Part shown: positions 53,680 to 62,376 of the stretch, in pieces | How the letters are laid out: each line of letters begins with the position of its first letter | Numbering within the stretch: the first letter of the stretch is position 1 | Assembly (NCBI GenBank): GCA_022821585.1 | Contig: JAJEDI010000033.1 | Coordinates: forward strand, 1 to 62,376 | DNA length: 62,376 nucleotides | Reading direction: 5' to 3' | Source of the DNA: Caldilineaceae bacterium | GTDB lineage: Bacteria > Chloroflexota > Anaerolineae > Caldilineales > Caldilineaceae | The notes under the pieces: model-generated | Databases searched by the model: none | What the model saw: only the letters and a program-made list of their open reading frames with translations | What the model was told of the DNA's origin: nothing | Made by a program: the position numbers and the translations under genes

Positions 53680-56382
53680 TCAGGAGCGTAGTTTCCCCTC
53701 AGTGGCCCTCTCAACTGTGCGAATAATTCGCTGCCGCAACCGGTTGACCTCTTTTTCCTTCAAGTTGTGTTCCAGACTCTGGTACGTTACACGGTACGCC
53801 AGGGACTTGTAGCCTACAGGCAAAGACTCGCCGCGATAGATATCAAAGAGCTCCACGGAAGTTAGCCTGGTGTCCCCGACGCGGCCACCTCCATCGACAA
53901 TCGCATCGCGCATGCGGCGCTGCGTAACTTCCTCCTTAACGACGAAGGCCAGGTCTTCGACGACAGGAGGGTAGACACTGATTGGATCCATCTGCGACAG
54001 CCGCCAACTGGGCCGCACCAGGGGAGCGATGTTCAGTTCAGCCAGCACAACCCGATCTCTTCCCAGGCCGAATGCACTGCGTACTTGCGGATGTAGCTCT
54101 CCGACAGTTCCAAGATGTTCGTCTTCCAGTAAAACGAGCGCGCAACGAGGTCCGAACATGGTCTCGCTGACGGCGTCGCCCGCACCGCTTTCGGGAAAAG
54201 CGCTGAACAGATAACTGCTCTGAGGGAAGCCGAGTCTTTCCAGAAGCGTTTCGATAATTCCCTTCAGATCGAAAAAATCAAACAGGTCTGGCTCCGTTTG
54301 GGATGGGTCGGCTGGATGGGGGTCGCGGAGCCCGCGCAGAGCGATACAAAGCCTTCGCTGCTCCTCTGGCAGTTTAACTCCGTAGCTATCCCCGTTGGAA
54401 TGTGCACCGGTTGTGGTCTCGGGGCGGTAGGTGCGCCCGATTTCGAAGACCGCGAGCCGCTCCGAGAATCGAAGGTTGTAAGCCAGGTTTTCGAGCGCGC
54501 TTACGACAAGGTTTCTTCTCAACACACGGCGCTCAGGTGAAAGGGGATTGGTCAACGCGACGAATCGACTGGGTTCGCTTACCGCTTCCGAGTTCTCCCC
54601 TTCGCCGCCTGACACAAATGTCGGCATTGACCCTGTCAGCCTGGCGTGGTTTTCCGGCGTCGTGAGCGTATGATTCACGGTATCCTGCAACCCGGTTCCA
54701 ATAAGGATATCGCGGATGTTTTCCTCAGTCTCCAGTGGCGCATTACGGCGCTGGGGTGGCAATACCGTATTCAGGAGTGTTTCGGAGATGCTATCGTAAC
54801 CGACCACTCTCGCAACCTCCTCCGTCAGGTCGGCGGGCAAAGAGACGTCGAGCCTGTGCCAGGGCACAGTTGCGGCGATTACAGGTTCACCTTCGGCACG
54901 CGCCAGCCCAAACGCGGCCCGCTCCGAGACACCCGCAGGCACCTCCGGCAACTCTTCTACCTCAAACTCAAGCTTGCGGAGAGCAGAGCCAATCTCTGAC
55001 AGGGACAGGTCCATGCCCAGAAGTCGTTTCACGTCGCTACGTGATGTGAAGACTTTTATCTCGGGCTGCTGAACAGGGTAGGTATCGACGACCCCGGGTA
55101 CGACTCGCCCACCCGCTATTTGCTGCATTAGGTTGGCTGCGCGACGCGCGGCCAGGTCGTTCAGTGAGGCCGGCACGCCGCGGGTGAAGCGGTGGCTGGC
55201 CTCGCTGTGCAGGCGCAGCGTCTGGGAAGTCCGACGGTTGTTGATACCATCGAATGTGGCCGATTCGAGCAGGATATTTCGGGTTTCTCCGTGCACTTCC
55301 GTTTCGGCGCCGCCCATTACACCGGCGATAGCAACTGCGCCGGCCTTGTCTGCAATTACCAGCATCGTTGGTTCAAGTTTGCGTTCTTGACCGTCTAGTG
55401 TCTGCAGAGTTTCGCCATTTTCTGCGGTTCGCACAATGATCGTTGGACTGGCGTCGCCGGTGTTTGCAGCCCTGGCGGCGAGAAGATCGTAGTCGAAGGC
55501 ATGGAGAGGCTGGCCGGTTTCCAGCATGACATAGTTGGTTATGTCGACGATATTATTTATGGGCCGCATTCCCGCGCTGGACAGCCGTTCTTGTAGCCAT
55601 CTTGGCGATTCCCCCACTTTGATGTCTCGAAGGACGGTACCAGTGAATCGCTGACACAAGTCGGAGTCGATGATGCGCGCTGAAACGTAGTCTGAGGCAC
55701 TGTCTTCGCCGTATGACGCGTCTACGTCTTCGGGAAGATGTACCGCCCCCCCGGCTAGTGCCTGCACTTCTCTGGCGATGCCCCACATTGAAAGGCAACG
55801 TGCCATGTCCGGCGTCAGATCGATTTCGAGGATTTCGTCGCCCATGTAATGTCGAAGAGGCTGCCCTATTGGTGCGTCATCGGGCAGAAGGAGGATGCCT
55901 TCATGCTCTTCACTGAGCCCCAGTTCCAGTTCTGAGCAGACCATTCCGAGCGACTCTACGCCTCGGATTCTCGCCTTCTTCAGCCTCTTGCGAGGCCGCG
56001 GCCGTTTGTCACTGTAGGCGTCGTTCAGGAGCGCGCCTTCGCGAGCAAATGCGACTTTGAGAACGGGAAGGTCACCTGATGACAGCGAGCGGTCCTTGAA
56101 CTGGAATAGGTTTGGCGCCCCTGTCACGACCCTCTGCAGGACCGGGTCCGCGGCACCCTGGGAAGGCTGGTGGTCTACGTCTACGAGGACCAGCCGGTCG
56201 GCATCGGGATGCGGCAGTACAGCCGCCACCTGGCCGACGACGATCTTGTCCTCTTCCCACCATTCGCCGGTGTTGGTTAGACTCGCCTCTTCAAGACCTG
56301 CCAAGGTCAATCGTTCCGCCAGCCTGGGAGTCTGCAGAGGGATATCGACGTATTCCCGGAGCCAGGACAAAGGGACAAGCAT
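53680..56382 (-). CDS. pheT: Phenylalanine-tRNA ligase beta subunit
   Basis: 900 residues, at the long end of the 780-850 usual range. Domains in order: N-terminal and tRNA-binding (about 40-160, [23 protein letters not shown]), B3/B4 editing domain, B5 (from about residue 440), the synthetase-like core, and the ferredoxin-fold anticodon domain at the end ([17 protein letters not shown]...[20 protein letters not shown]). It charges tRNA-Phe as an alpha2-beta2 tetramer with PheS. pheS is not next to it: a NUDIX gene lies upstream and rnz converges downstream, unlike the common pheST operon. Confidence 0.95.
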   Translation of the reverse strand: MLVPLSWLREYVDIPLQTPRLAERLTLAGLEEASLTNTGEWWEEDKIVVGQVAAVLPHPDADRLVLVDVDHQPSQGAADPVLQRVVTGAPNLFQFKDRSLSSGDLPVLKVAFAREGALLNDAYSDKRPRPRKRLKKARIRGVESLGMVCSELELGLSEEHEGILLLPDDAPIGQPLRHYMGDEILEIDLTPDMARCLSMWGIAREVQALAGGAVHLPEDVDASYGEDSASDYVSARIIDSDLCQRFTGTVLRDIKVGESPRWLQERLSSAGMRPINNIVDITNYVMLETGQPLHAFDYDLLAARAANTGDASPTIIVRTAENGETLQTLDGQERKLEPTMLVIADKAGAVAIAGVMGGAETEVHGETRNILLESATFDGINNRRTSQTLRLHSEASHRFTRGVPASLNDLAARRAANLMQQIAGGRVVPGVVDTYPVQQPEIKVFTSRSDVKRLLGMDLSLSEIGSALRKLEFEVEELPEVPAGVSERAAFGLARAEGEPVIAATVPWHRLDVSLPADLTEEVARVVGYDSISETLLNTVLPPQRRNAPLETEENIRDILIGTGLQDTVNHTLTTPENHARLTGSMPTFVSGGEGENSEAVSEPSRFVALTNPLSPERRVLRRNLVVSALENLAYNLRFSERLAVFEIGRTYRPETTTGAHSNGDSYGVKLPEEQRRLCIALRGLRDPHPADPSQTEPDLFDFFDLKGIIETLLERLGFPQSSYLFSAFPESGAGDAVSETMFGPRCALVLLEDEHLGTVGELHPQVRSAFGLGRDRVVLAELNIAPLVRPSWRLSQMDPISVYPPVVEDLAFVVKEEVTQRRMRDAIVDGGGRVGDTRLTSVELFDIYRGESLPVGYKSLAYRVTYQSLEHNLKEKEVNRLRQRIIRTVERATEGKLRS

Positions 56383-56486
56383 AGTTCACTCTCAACTTGT
56401 GTTGCGGCTTACGGCCAGGGCCCGAAGCCGAAGAAGGATTTCAGATTTCCGGTGATTGTATCAGAAGATGGGTTGAAAGCGCAGAT

Positions 56487-57092
56487 CTACGAAGTTGGCT
56501 GGCAGCACGTCAGGGCGTTGTGGACAATGTCGTGGGAAAGTGACCGCCAGTAACCCCAGCAGCGCCGATGCGAACCCAGACTTCGCAACACTTGGGCGAT
56601 GGCACCCAACTCATGGGCGGGAACAGTTCGAAATCCAGCGATCTCATCCGTATCGGTTGGGCAAAGCTCGCCGCTCAGACTCTGCAGATAGAAGACGTAA
56701 CTGACGAAGGGGAAGACAGAGTTGGCGCTGACAAAGTGACAGTCCAGGACGCCCAGGAAACGACACAACTGGACTCTTTGCCCGGTCTCTTCAGCGACTT
56801 CACGGTATAGGGCTTCCTCGATCGATTCTCCAAGTTCGATACGGCCCGAGGGCAAACGATATATGGGTCTTTCGTAGCGGTGTTTCGTGTGCAGCAGGAT
56901 TTTCCCACCGGGTTGGCGGACAGCGAATACCACCTCCCCCCTTCGGTCCGGACTCGCCTGCCCTCGGTATGCCCGCATGTATTCGTCGGTCTCAATGTGA
57001 TAACGGCGACAAAGCGGTCGTCCGTATCGTTTCGCAAGGCCCTCGATTTCCGACTGGTCTATCACGGGTGCTGCAGATGATCGTAAGGGCAT
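56487..57092 (-). CDS. NUDIX hydrolase
   Basis: 201 residues. The NUDIX box reads GRIELGESIEEALYREVAEETG (G-x5-E-x7-REVxEE-x-G) near the middle. Residues 55-95 form the usual strand pair before it (VVFAVRQPGGKILLHTKHRYERPIY). Such enzymes cleave nucleoside diphosphates linked to another group; the substrate is not readable. It lies 104 bp upstream of pheT on the same strand, perhaps co-transcribed. Confidence 0.88.
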   Translation of the reverse strand: MPLRSSAAPVIDQSEIEGLAKRYGRPLCRRYHIETDEYMRAYRGQASPDRRGEVVFAVRQPGGKILLHTKHRYERPIYRLPSGRIELGESIEEALYREVAEETGQRVQLCRFLGVLDCHFVSANSVFPFVSYVFYLQSLSGELCPTDTDEIAGFRTVPAHELGAIAQVLRSLGSHRRCWGYWRSLSHDIVHNALTCCQPTS

Positions 57093-57188
57093 GGCCGCAC
57101 CAATTGAGTCGAAGAGGAGAACTTCCCGATGTGTTCTGTCTGTGCAAGAAAGAGTTACGTGGCGAAGGACCGAGGGCCGCTGGCAATG

Positions 57189-57797
57189 TCAGTCTTCATC
57201 GAGGTCTTCTGCGAAAAGGGACTGGGCCTCGGTAGGATCGAGAATAATGCCTCCGCCCTCGGCACCTCCTGAGACGACTATTCCTGACTCTCCCAACTGG
57301 TGTGAGGAAGAAAGGCTATCGAGGCCCTGGCGCAACTTAAACCTGCTCTGCCTCAGTCCTTCAACCTCTACGAGTTGCAGGCCGTAGCGGTTCTCTGGAT
57401 GGAGCAGTGTATCAATGAGGTCCAGGCCGATCTGTTGTCCCAAATCCCGACTGCCGCTGAATGACTTCCAAGGGGCATGAGCAATGCGAAGAAACTCGCG
57501 ACCGGCCTGCGTACGCATGCCTTCAAGCTTGAATGGAATTATCGTCCGTTCAAGGCGAATGGCAAGCTGCCATTCGGCGCCAAAGGGCGCGGTGATATCC
57601 CTGCCAAGCAGAAAGTAGATCCTGTCGACGTTGCTGATTAGTTCAAAAAGGGTGTCGTAGTCTACGCCTGTGGCCGGTGTGCGGCGGACTTCAGCTCCCA
57701 CCTGCACAGGCAACTCAGCCAGAGTTCGACCGACGAGCGCCCTTTCCTGCTCCAGGTCTTTGGTTGCACTGACGAAAATGCGAAGTTTCTCTGCCAT
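57189..57797 (-). CDS. DUF4062-like protein
   Basis: 202 residues. The N-terminus LRIFVSATKDLEQERALVGRTL matches the DUF4062 start (a flavodoxin-like fold related to TIR/SEFIR). Then come YDTLFELISNVDRIYFLLGRDITAPFGAEW and an acidic C-terminus. DUF4062 usually heads large NTPase or WD40 proteins of signalling or defence type; here it stands alone with a 100-residue unique C-terminal half. No defence genes adjoin. The function is unknown. Confidence 0.65.
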   Translation of the reverse strand: MAEKLRIFVSATKDLEQERALVGRTLAELPVQVGAEVRRTPATGVDYDTLFELISNVDRIYFLLGRDITAPFGAEWQLAIRLERTIIPFKLEGMRTQAGREFLRIAHAPWKSFSGSRDLGQQIGLDLIDTLLHPENRYGLQLVEVEGLRQSRFKLRQGLDSLSSSHQLGESGIVVSGGAEGGGIILDPTEAQSLFAEDLDED

Positions 57798-57988
57798 AGC
57801 GGACGAACTGAAAGGTGAGAGGATCCCGAGGAGTTAGCTGTCCGACAAATCCGTTACTTCCGAATCGTCATAGCGGTATTTTCCACGATCGGGACAAAAA
57901 AGACAAGAATTCCATCGTTTGACTGACAACCGTGCTTCAGACAGAAGTCTAGAACCGAGTTTTCTACCGAAGGCGGAGAGAATAGGAA

Positions 57989-59062
<1,074 letters not shown>

Positions 59063-59108
59063 TCAGGTCGATGTAAAGACCTCTTTCTGCTTCAACCCCG
59101 ATAAGGCG

Positions 59109-60104
59109 TTACAAAACTCCAGAGTCTGACGAATCTCTTGGCAAGGCGCGGACCGTTTCCCGCCAGTATTTGAGAACGTCGGCGAGACTTTCGCGAAGGG
59201 TAAATTCCGGAACCCAGCCGGTCTCTTTGAGAATCCTATTCGGATCGCAGACTATGCGAGACACATCGCTCGGCCGCAGCCGCTTAGGATCCTGTTCCAC
59301 GGTGATTTGGACGTCACTCAGTTCGAGAAGGACATCCAGAAGTTTCTGGACCGGGACAGATGATCCGCTGCCAATGTTGTATACGCCACCGGGCTCCCCA
59401 TACTTGAGCGCAAGCCAGTACGCACGAACCATATCTCTGACATCCGTGTAGTCGCGTTCGGCTTCCAGATTCCCTACCTTGAGGACCGGTTGCTGTAGTC
59501 CCGATTCAATCTCAGCGATCTGGCGTGCAAAGGCGCTGGCGACAAAATTGTCTGACTGTCCCGGCCCGATATGGTTAAAGCTGCGGACGCGGATGGCTGA
59601 AATTCCATAACTGTACCCGTACTGCTGCGCCATCAGGTCTTGGGCTACTTTGCTGACACCGTAAGGTGAGTTTGGGCGCAGCGGCGTCGATTCATCAATC
59701 GGCAGATCGTCAGGCTCGACAAGACCGTACACCTCTGATGAAGCGACGGCGAGCACCCGGGTCTCCGGTGTGTGGCGCCGCAGGGCTTCCAGCAAGTTCA
59801 ACTGACAGCTGATGTTCAGCTCGTAGACAGCCCAGGGCTGGTCCCAACTGGCCCGGACGTCGCTCCAGGCGGCAAGGTGGAAGGTGTAATCCGGTCTTAC
59901 AGTTGCTATGACCCTTTCTATCCAGGAAGGGTTGCGAAGGTCCCCTTTGTGAAGGTGGAGTCGGCCCCGCAGGTTTTGAATTCGGCTGTCGGCGCGATGA
60001 ATCGTACCGTGGAGTTCCAGAGAACGACCGAATCCGGAAGACAGGAGGTAGTTTGCAAGAACTGAGCCGACAAAGCCCGAGATTCCGGTGATCAAGACGC
60101 GCAC
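59109..60104 (-). CDS. rmd: NAD-dependent epimerase, Rmd-type reductase
   Basis: 331 residues. Rossmann motif VLITGISGFVGSVLANYLL, active site AVASSEVYG and SPYGVSKVAQDLM. The neighbour Gmd and overall sequence suggest GDP-4-keto-6-deoxymannose reductase giving GDP-D-rhamnose, for a cell-surface glycan; a GDP-fucose synthase role is less likely. Start is GTG with AAAGGCAAG upstream. An extended -10 promoter lies at 60130-60138, so rmd and gmd probably form a two-gene operon with a 130-bp gap. Confidence 0.82.
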   Translation of the reverse strand: MRVLITGISGFVGSVLANYLLSSGFGRSLELHGTIHRADSRIQNLRGRLHLHKGDLRNPSWIERVIATVRPDYTFHLAAWSDVRASWDQPWAVYELNISCQLNLLEALRRHTPETRVLAVASSEVYGLVEPDDLPIDESTPLRPNSPYGVSKVAQDLMAQQYGYSYGISAIRVRSFNHIGPGQSDNFVASAFARQIAEIESGLQQPVLKVGNLEAERDYTDVRDMVRAYWLALKYGEPGGVYNIGSGSSVPVQKLLDVLLELSDVQITVEQDPKRLRPSDVSRIVCDPNRILKETGWVPEFTLRESLADVLKYWRETVRALPRDSSDSGVL

Positions 60105-60129
60105 AAAACTTGCCTTTCCTGAAAGCGCA

Positions 60130-60138
60130 ATTATAGCA
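60130..60138 (-). promoter_or_regulatory. Extended -10 promoter of rmd-gmd
   Basis: TGCTATAAT on the minus strand (60138-60130), perfect hexamer with the TGn extension; no good -35. The leader is about 20 bases. Confidence 0.55.
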
Positions 60139-60485
60139 GACTTTTGCGAAGCAGCGCGAAAGACAGCGAAGAGTAGGCGAGTGTTTGGCGATCTGAATCA
60201 AGGCCGCGAATGGCCCCGTGTATTGCCTGTTCTTGATCGAAAAGGGGGCAAGAAGAGACTCTTGCTGGAGCTGACTTATGTCTGCCTTAATCCTGCGTGC
60301 GTCTCCAAAAGACTATTTCGGCAACCTGTGCTTTCGTCCTGAGCGGGACCCTTTCTTTGCAGGTTTCTTCTAGTGCCGGCGGCTTCTCTCTACGGGTATA
60401 GAGAGTGGAGAAAGGGCAGGAGGATCCTCAATTGTCGGGATGATCAGAGCAAAATGGGCGAAGATTCAAGTTCCCTCCCTCAAGA

Positions 60486-60494
60486 TGTTATACT
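60486..60494 (+). promoter_or_regulatory. Extended -10 promoter of mltG
   Basis: TGTTATACT (TGn plus five of six hexamer bases). A weak TTCAAG lies 18 bases upstream. The leader is about 40 bases. Confidence 0.5.
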
Positions 60495-60540
60495 CAGGAT
60501 TCAGAAGGCGAACTGAAATGGAACTGAAAAGGAAAGAGGA

Positions 60541-61755
60541 ATGAGGCCGCAAAGGAAAAGCCTAAGGGGGAATTGCCTGAGACCTGTATCAATTGGAGGG
60601 TCAGCCATCCTCCTCCGGGGAGCCCTACTTTTCATACTTGCTTTTGTTTCGCTAGGCTGCACTCGAGAGGAGATGTTGTACGACCACCTGGACGCAAATC
60701 GATTAATGTTACATGTTGCTTCGTCTGAGGACGAAAGAGTCGTACCATTTGAAGTCAGTGTGGGTGCGCCTGCACGTGAAATCTCCGAGCAATTGGCATC
60801 GGCCGGGCTGATTCACGACTCGGAACTGTTTGAGGCCTACGTACGATCGATCGGTCGGGCACAGGAGTTGAAGGCAGGAACCTTTTTCTTGCGGGCCAGC
60901 ATGACGCCAGTGGAAATTGCTGAAGCATTGCTGGCTGAGCATGCGATTGGTGTCGCGATCACCATACGCGAAGGCTGGCGTCTTGAGCAAGTGGCTGACG
61001 CTCTGGAGTTGGAAGGGATCGTATCGGGTGAGGACTACCAACGCACTGCGCAAGAGCCGGATCTCGGCGCGTTGAGCGAGTTAGCCCCTTCCAATTCTGC
61101 CACAGCACCGAAGGTTGCCCCGCCTTCCTGCTGTGACGTCAAGACTGACCGCTGGCCATTTCTGGACGAGCGGCCACAAAGTGCGAGCCTGGAGGGATTT
61201 CTCTTTCCTGCAACGTACCAATTGCCAGCTGTGGAGCCGACTGCTGAGGAGCTCATTGCACGGCAGCTGGATGCGTTTGCAACTCGAATCATGCCTATCT
61301 ACCTGAAGGCCAAAGCCGAAGGGGCTAAACCGCCTGAGCTGTACAGGGCACTGATTCTGGCTAGCCTCGTTGAAAGAGAGGCAGTCGTTGCTGAGGAGCG
61401 ACCGACCATCGCGGGCGTCTTGTACAATCGATTGAACAACAGCATGTTGCTGGAAATAGACGCCACGGTGCAATATGCAATGGGCTATCAGCCTGAAAGC
61501 GGTCAGTGGTGGAAGACACCTGTGTTCCTGGAAGAGTACCAGGGTGTTCACAGTCCATTCAACACCTATATCTATAGGGGTCTGCCGCCCGGTCCAATTG
61601 CGAGTCCCGGGGAAGACTCCTTCCGGGCTGTGTTATACCCTGAACGCCATGGCTACTTTTACTACGTCGCGGTGGGAGATGGCAGCGGTAGTCACGTTTT
61701 TTCGGAGACCTATGCAGAGCATCTGGCAAACGTTCAACGTTACTTGAATCGGTAA
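60541..61755 (+). CDS. mltG: MltG-family endolytic transglycosylase, lipoprotein form
   Basis: 404 residues of the YceG/MltG family, which cuts nascent peptidoglycan to end glycan strands. A LysM-like subdomain (about 75-160) precedes the catalytic core, where the Glu lies in LASLVEREAVVAEERPTIAGVLYNRL, followed by IDATVQYAMGYQ and FNTYIYRGLPPGPIASPG. The N-terminus has an arginine-rich head, a hydrophobic segment and Cys in a lipobox (VSLGC), so it should be a lipoprotein rather than a single-pass membrane protein as in E. coli. An insert near residues 180-215 (PPSCCDVKTDRWPF) with paired Cys is unusual. AAGGAAAGAGG precedes the ATG. Confidence 0.88.
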   Translation: MRPQRKSLRGNCLRPVSIGGSAILLRGALLFILAFVSLGCTREEMLYDHLDANRLMLHVASSEDERVVPFEVSVGAPAREISEQLASAGLIHDSELFEAYVRSIGRAQELKAGTFFLRASMTPVEIAEALLAEHAIGVAITIREGWRLEQVADALELEGIVSGEDYQRTAQEPDLGALSELAPSNSATAPKVAPPSCCDVKTDRWPFLDERPQSASLEGFLFPATYQLPAVEPTAEELIARQLDAFATRIMPIYLKAKAEGAKPPELYRALILASLVEREAVVAEERPTIAGVLYNRLNNSMLLEIDATVQYAMGYQPESGQWWKTPVFLEEYQGVHSPFNTYIYRGLPPGPIASPGEDSFRAVLYPERHGYFYYVAVGDGSGSHVFSETYAEHLANVQRYLNR

Positions 61756-61907
61756 CGCCTGTCCTCACCAGCTTCGATTACTCTTGGGGTCAAAAAAATG
61801 AGGTGGGAAGCGCGGCGCAAATGCACCGTCACACTGCATCTGACTGGGTTGGGCGCCGAGGCCCCGTCAGTTGACACCGGTGGTTGGATTTTCTAGAATG
61901 GCTTGGC

Positions 61908-61990
<83 letters not shown>

Positions 61991-62121
61991 CCTTGAGCAG
62001 CATCCTGCCTGCCTCTGCGAATGCAGTTGGCAGTCAGCCACCTGCATGATGCGCCCTCGAATTCCGGGTCCAATTACACTTTTCCTGCCGTTACGGAACT
62101 TAAGCGAGTCCGAATTTCCCG

Positions 62122-62376
62122 GGGTGCATCCCAGATTTTTTGAGAGGCAGAAGGGAGTTAGACTAGAAGTAGGAGAAGCGGAGAGAAGAGAAAGAGGGGA
62201 ACGAGGTGAAACGAGAAGAGGCGAAGGCGAAGTTTATGCGTGGTGCGGAGGAGATGTTTGAGGCGATGTGGGAATGGGGGGAAGAGCATCCTGAAGCGAG
62301 TTTTGATGAGATAGCGGGCAAGTTGTCGCAAGAGCGGCGGGCGTTGATGGGAGAGATGCTGGGGGAGATGTTGTTG
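62122..62376 (+). mobile_element. Left end of an ISKra4-like insertion sequence (cut by window end)
   Basis: The terminus GGGTGCATCCCAGATTTTTT is identical for 20 bases to that of the MITE at 2892. A transposase frame begins 84 bases in. If this element also duplicates 8 bp, the copy at the left is ATTTCCCG (62114-62121). It lies 131 bp after tRNA-Leu; the right end is outside the window. Confidence 0.7.
62206..62376 (+). CDS. Transposase N-terminus, ISKra4-like (partial)
   Basis: 57 codons, open to the window end, starting GTG with GAGGGG upstream. The product reads KREEAKAKFMRGAEEMFEAM, then WEWGEEHPEASFDEI and QERRALMGEMLGEMLL, the alpha-helical start I recall from ISKra4-family transposases (HPEASF...RRALMG). 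The DDE catalytic domain would lie beyond the window. Confidence 0.65.
   Translation, partial: MKREEAKAKFMRGAEEMFEAMWEWGEEHPEASFDEIAGKLSQERRALMGEMLGEMLL

Larger units (their letters stand above)
60105..60540. other. 436-bp divergent gap
   Basis: Contains the rmd promoter at the left and the mltG promoter at the right. Between about 60140 and 60480 I see no gene, repeat or RNA family. Confidence 0.4.

Overview
The window is moderately GC-rich bacterial DNA with about fifty protein genes, one tRNA and fragments of one insertion-sequence family. Gene content points to a Chloroflexota bacterium of the Caldilinea type, often found as free-living or sponge-associated marine relatives. The hints are a deazaflavin (F420)-type DUF385 oxidoreductase, many phytanoyl-CoA dioxygenase-like and sulfatase genes beside sugar ABC importers with Tat-type lipoprotein binding proteins, XdhC/MocA cofactor genes, and an ISKra4-like transposase start. 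This placement is inference; no rRNA is present to confirm it.

Layout. 0-3.3 kb: a hairpin-rich left edge, polyphosphate kinase (minus) and a 102-bp non-autonomous element with a perfect 8-bp target duplication. 3.3-5.9 kb: a CPBP membrane protease and an MFS exporter ending in a clear terminator. 5.9-14.3 kb (minus): a complete seven-gene Mrp cation/proton antiporter operon, A to G, followed by an FGGY sugar kinase. 14.3-17.1 kb: mostly non-coding, with a YccF membrane protein and two small genes that have their own promoters. 17.1-24.1 kb (minus): a four-repeat DUF4399 protein fused to a c-type cytochrome, Smc, and a membrane protein with a possibly leaderless mRNA. 24.4-31.6 kb: molybdenum-cofactor maturation genes (MocA-like, two XdhC-like) around TerC, a methyltransferase, SufE, a P1 peptidase, a PyrK-like flavoprotein and the DUF385 oxidoreductase.

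31.8-50.3 kb (all plus strand) is the most distinctive region. It holds two complete binding-protein/permease sets for sugar ABC importers (no ATPase), two sulfatase-superfamily enzymes, a tandem pair of polysaccharide-deacetylase-like proteins, a DegT aminotransferase, two PhyH dioxygenases, a Gfo/Idh/MocA dehydrogenase and an ALDH7-like aldehyde dehydrogenase. Together they look like import and breakdown of a decorated (sulfated, possibly N-acylated) sugar or sugar-like compound. One deacetylase copy has lost a metal-binding His, and one sulfatase-like enzyme has Thr where the formylglycine-forming Cys should be.

50.7-62.4 kb: a LysM lipoprotein, a YfcE-type phosphodiesterase, RNase Z, PheT (no pheS beside it), a NUDIX hydrolase, a small DUF4062 protein, a GDP-6-deoxy-hexose pair (Gmd plus reductase), an MltG-family transglycosylase with a lipobox, tRNA-Leu(UAA), and the left end of the insertion sequence that runs off the window. 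All starts were chosen by reading ribosome-binding sites and family N-termini by eye.
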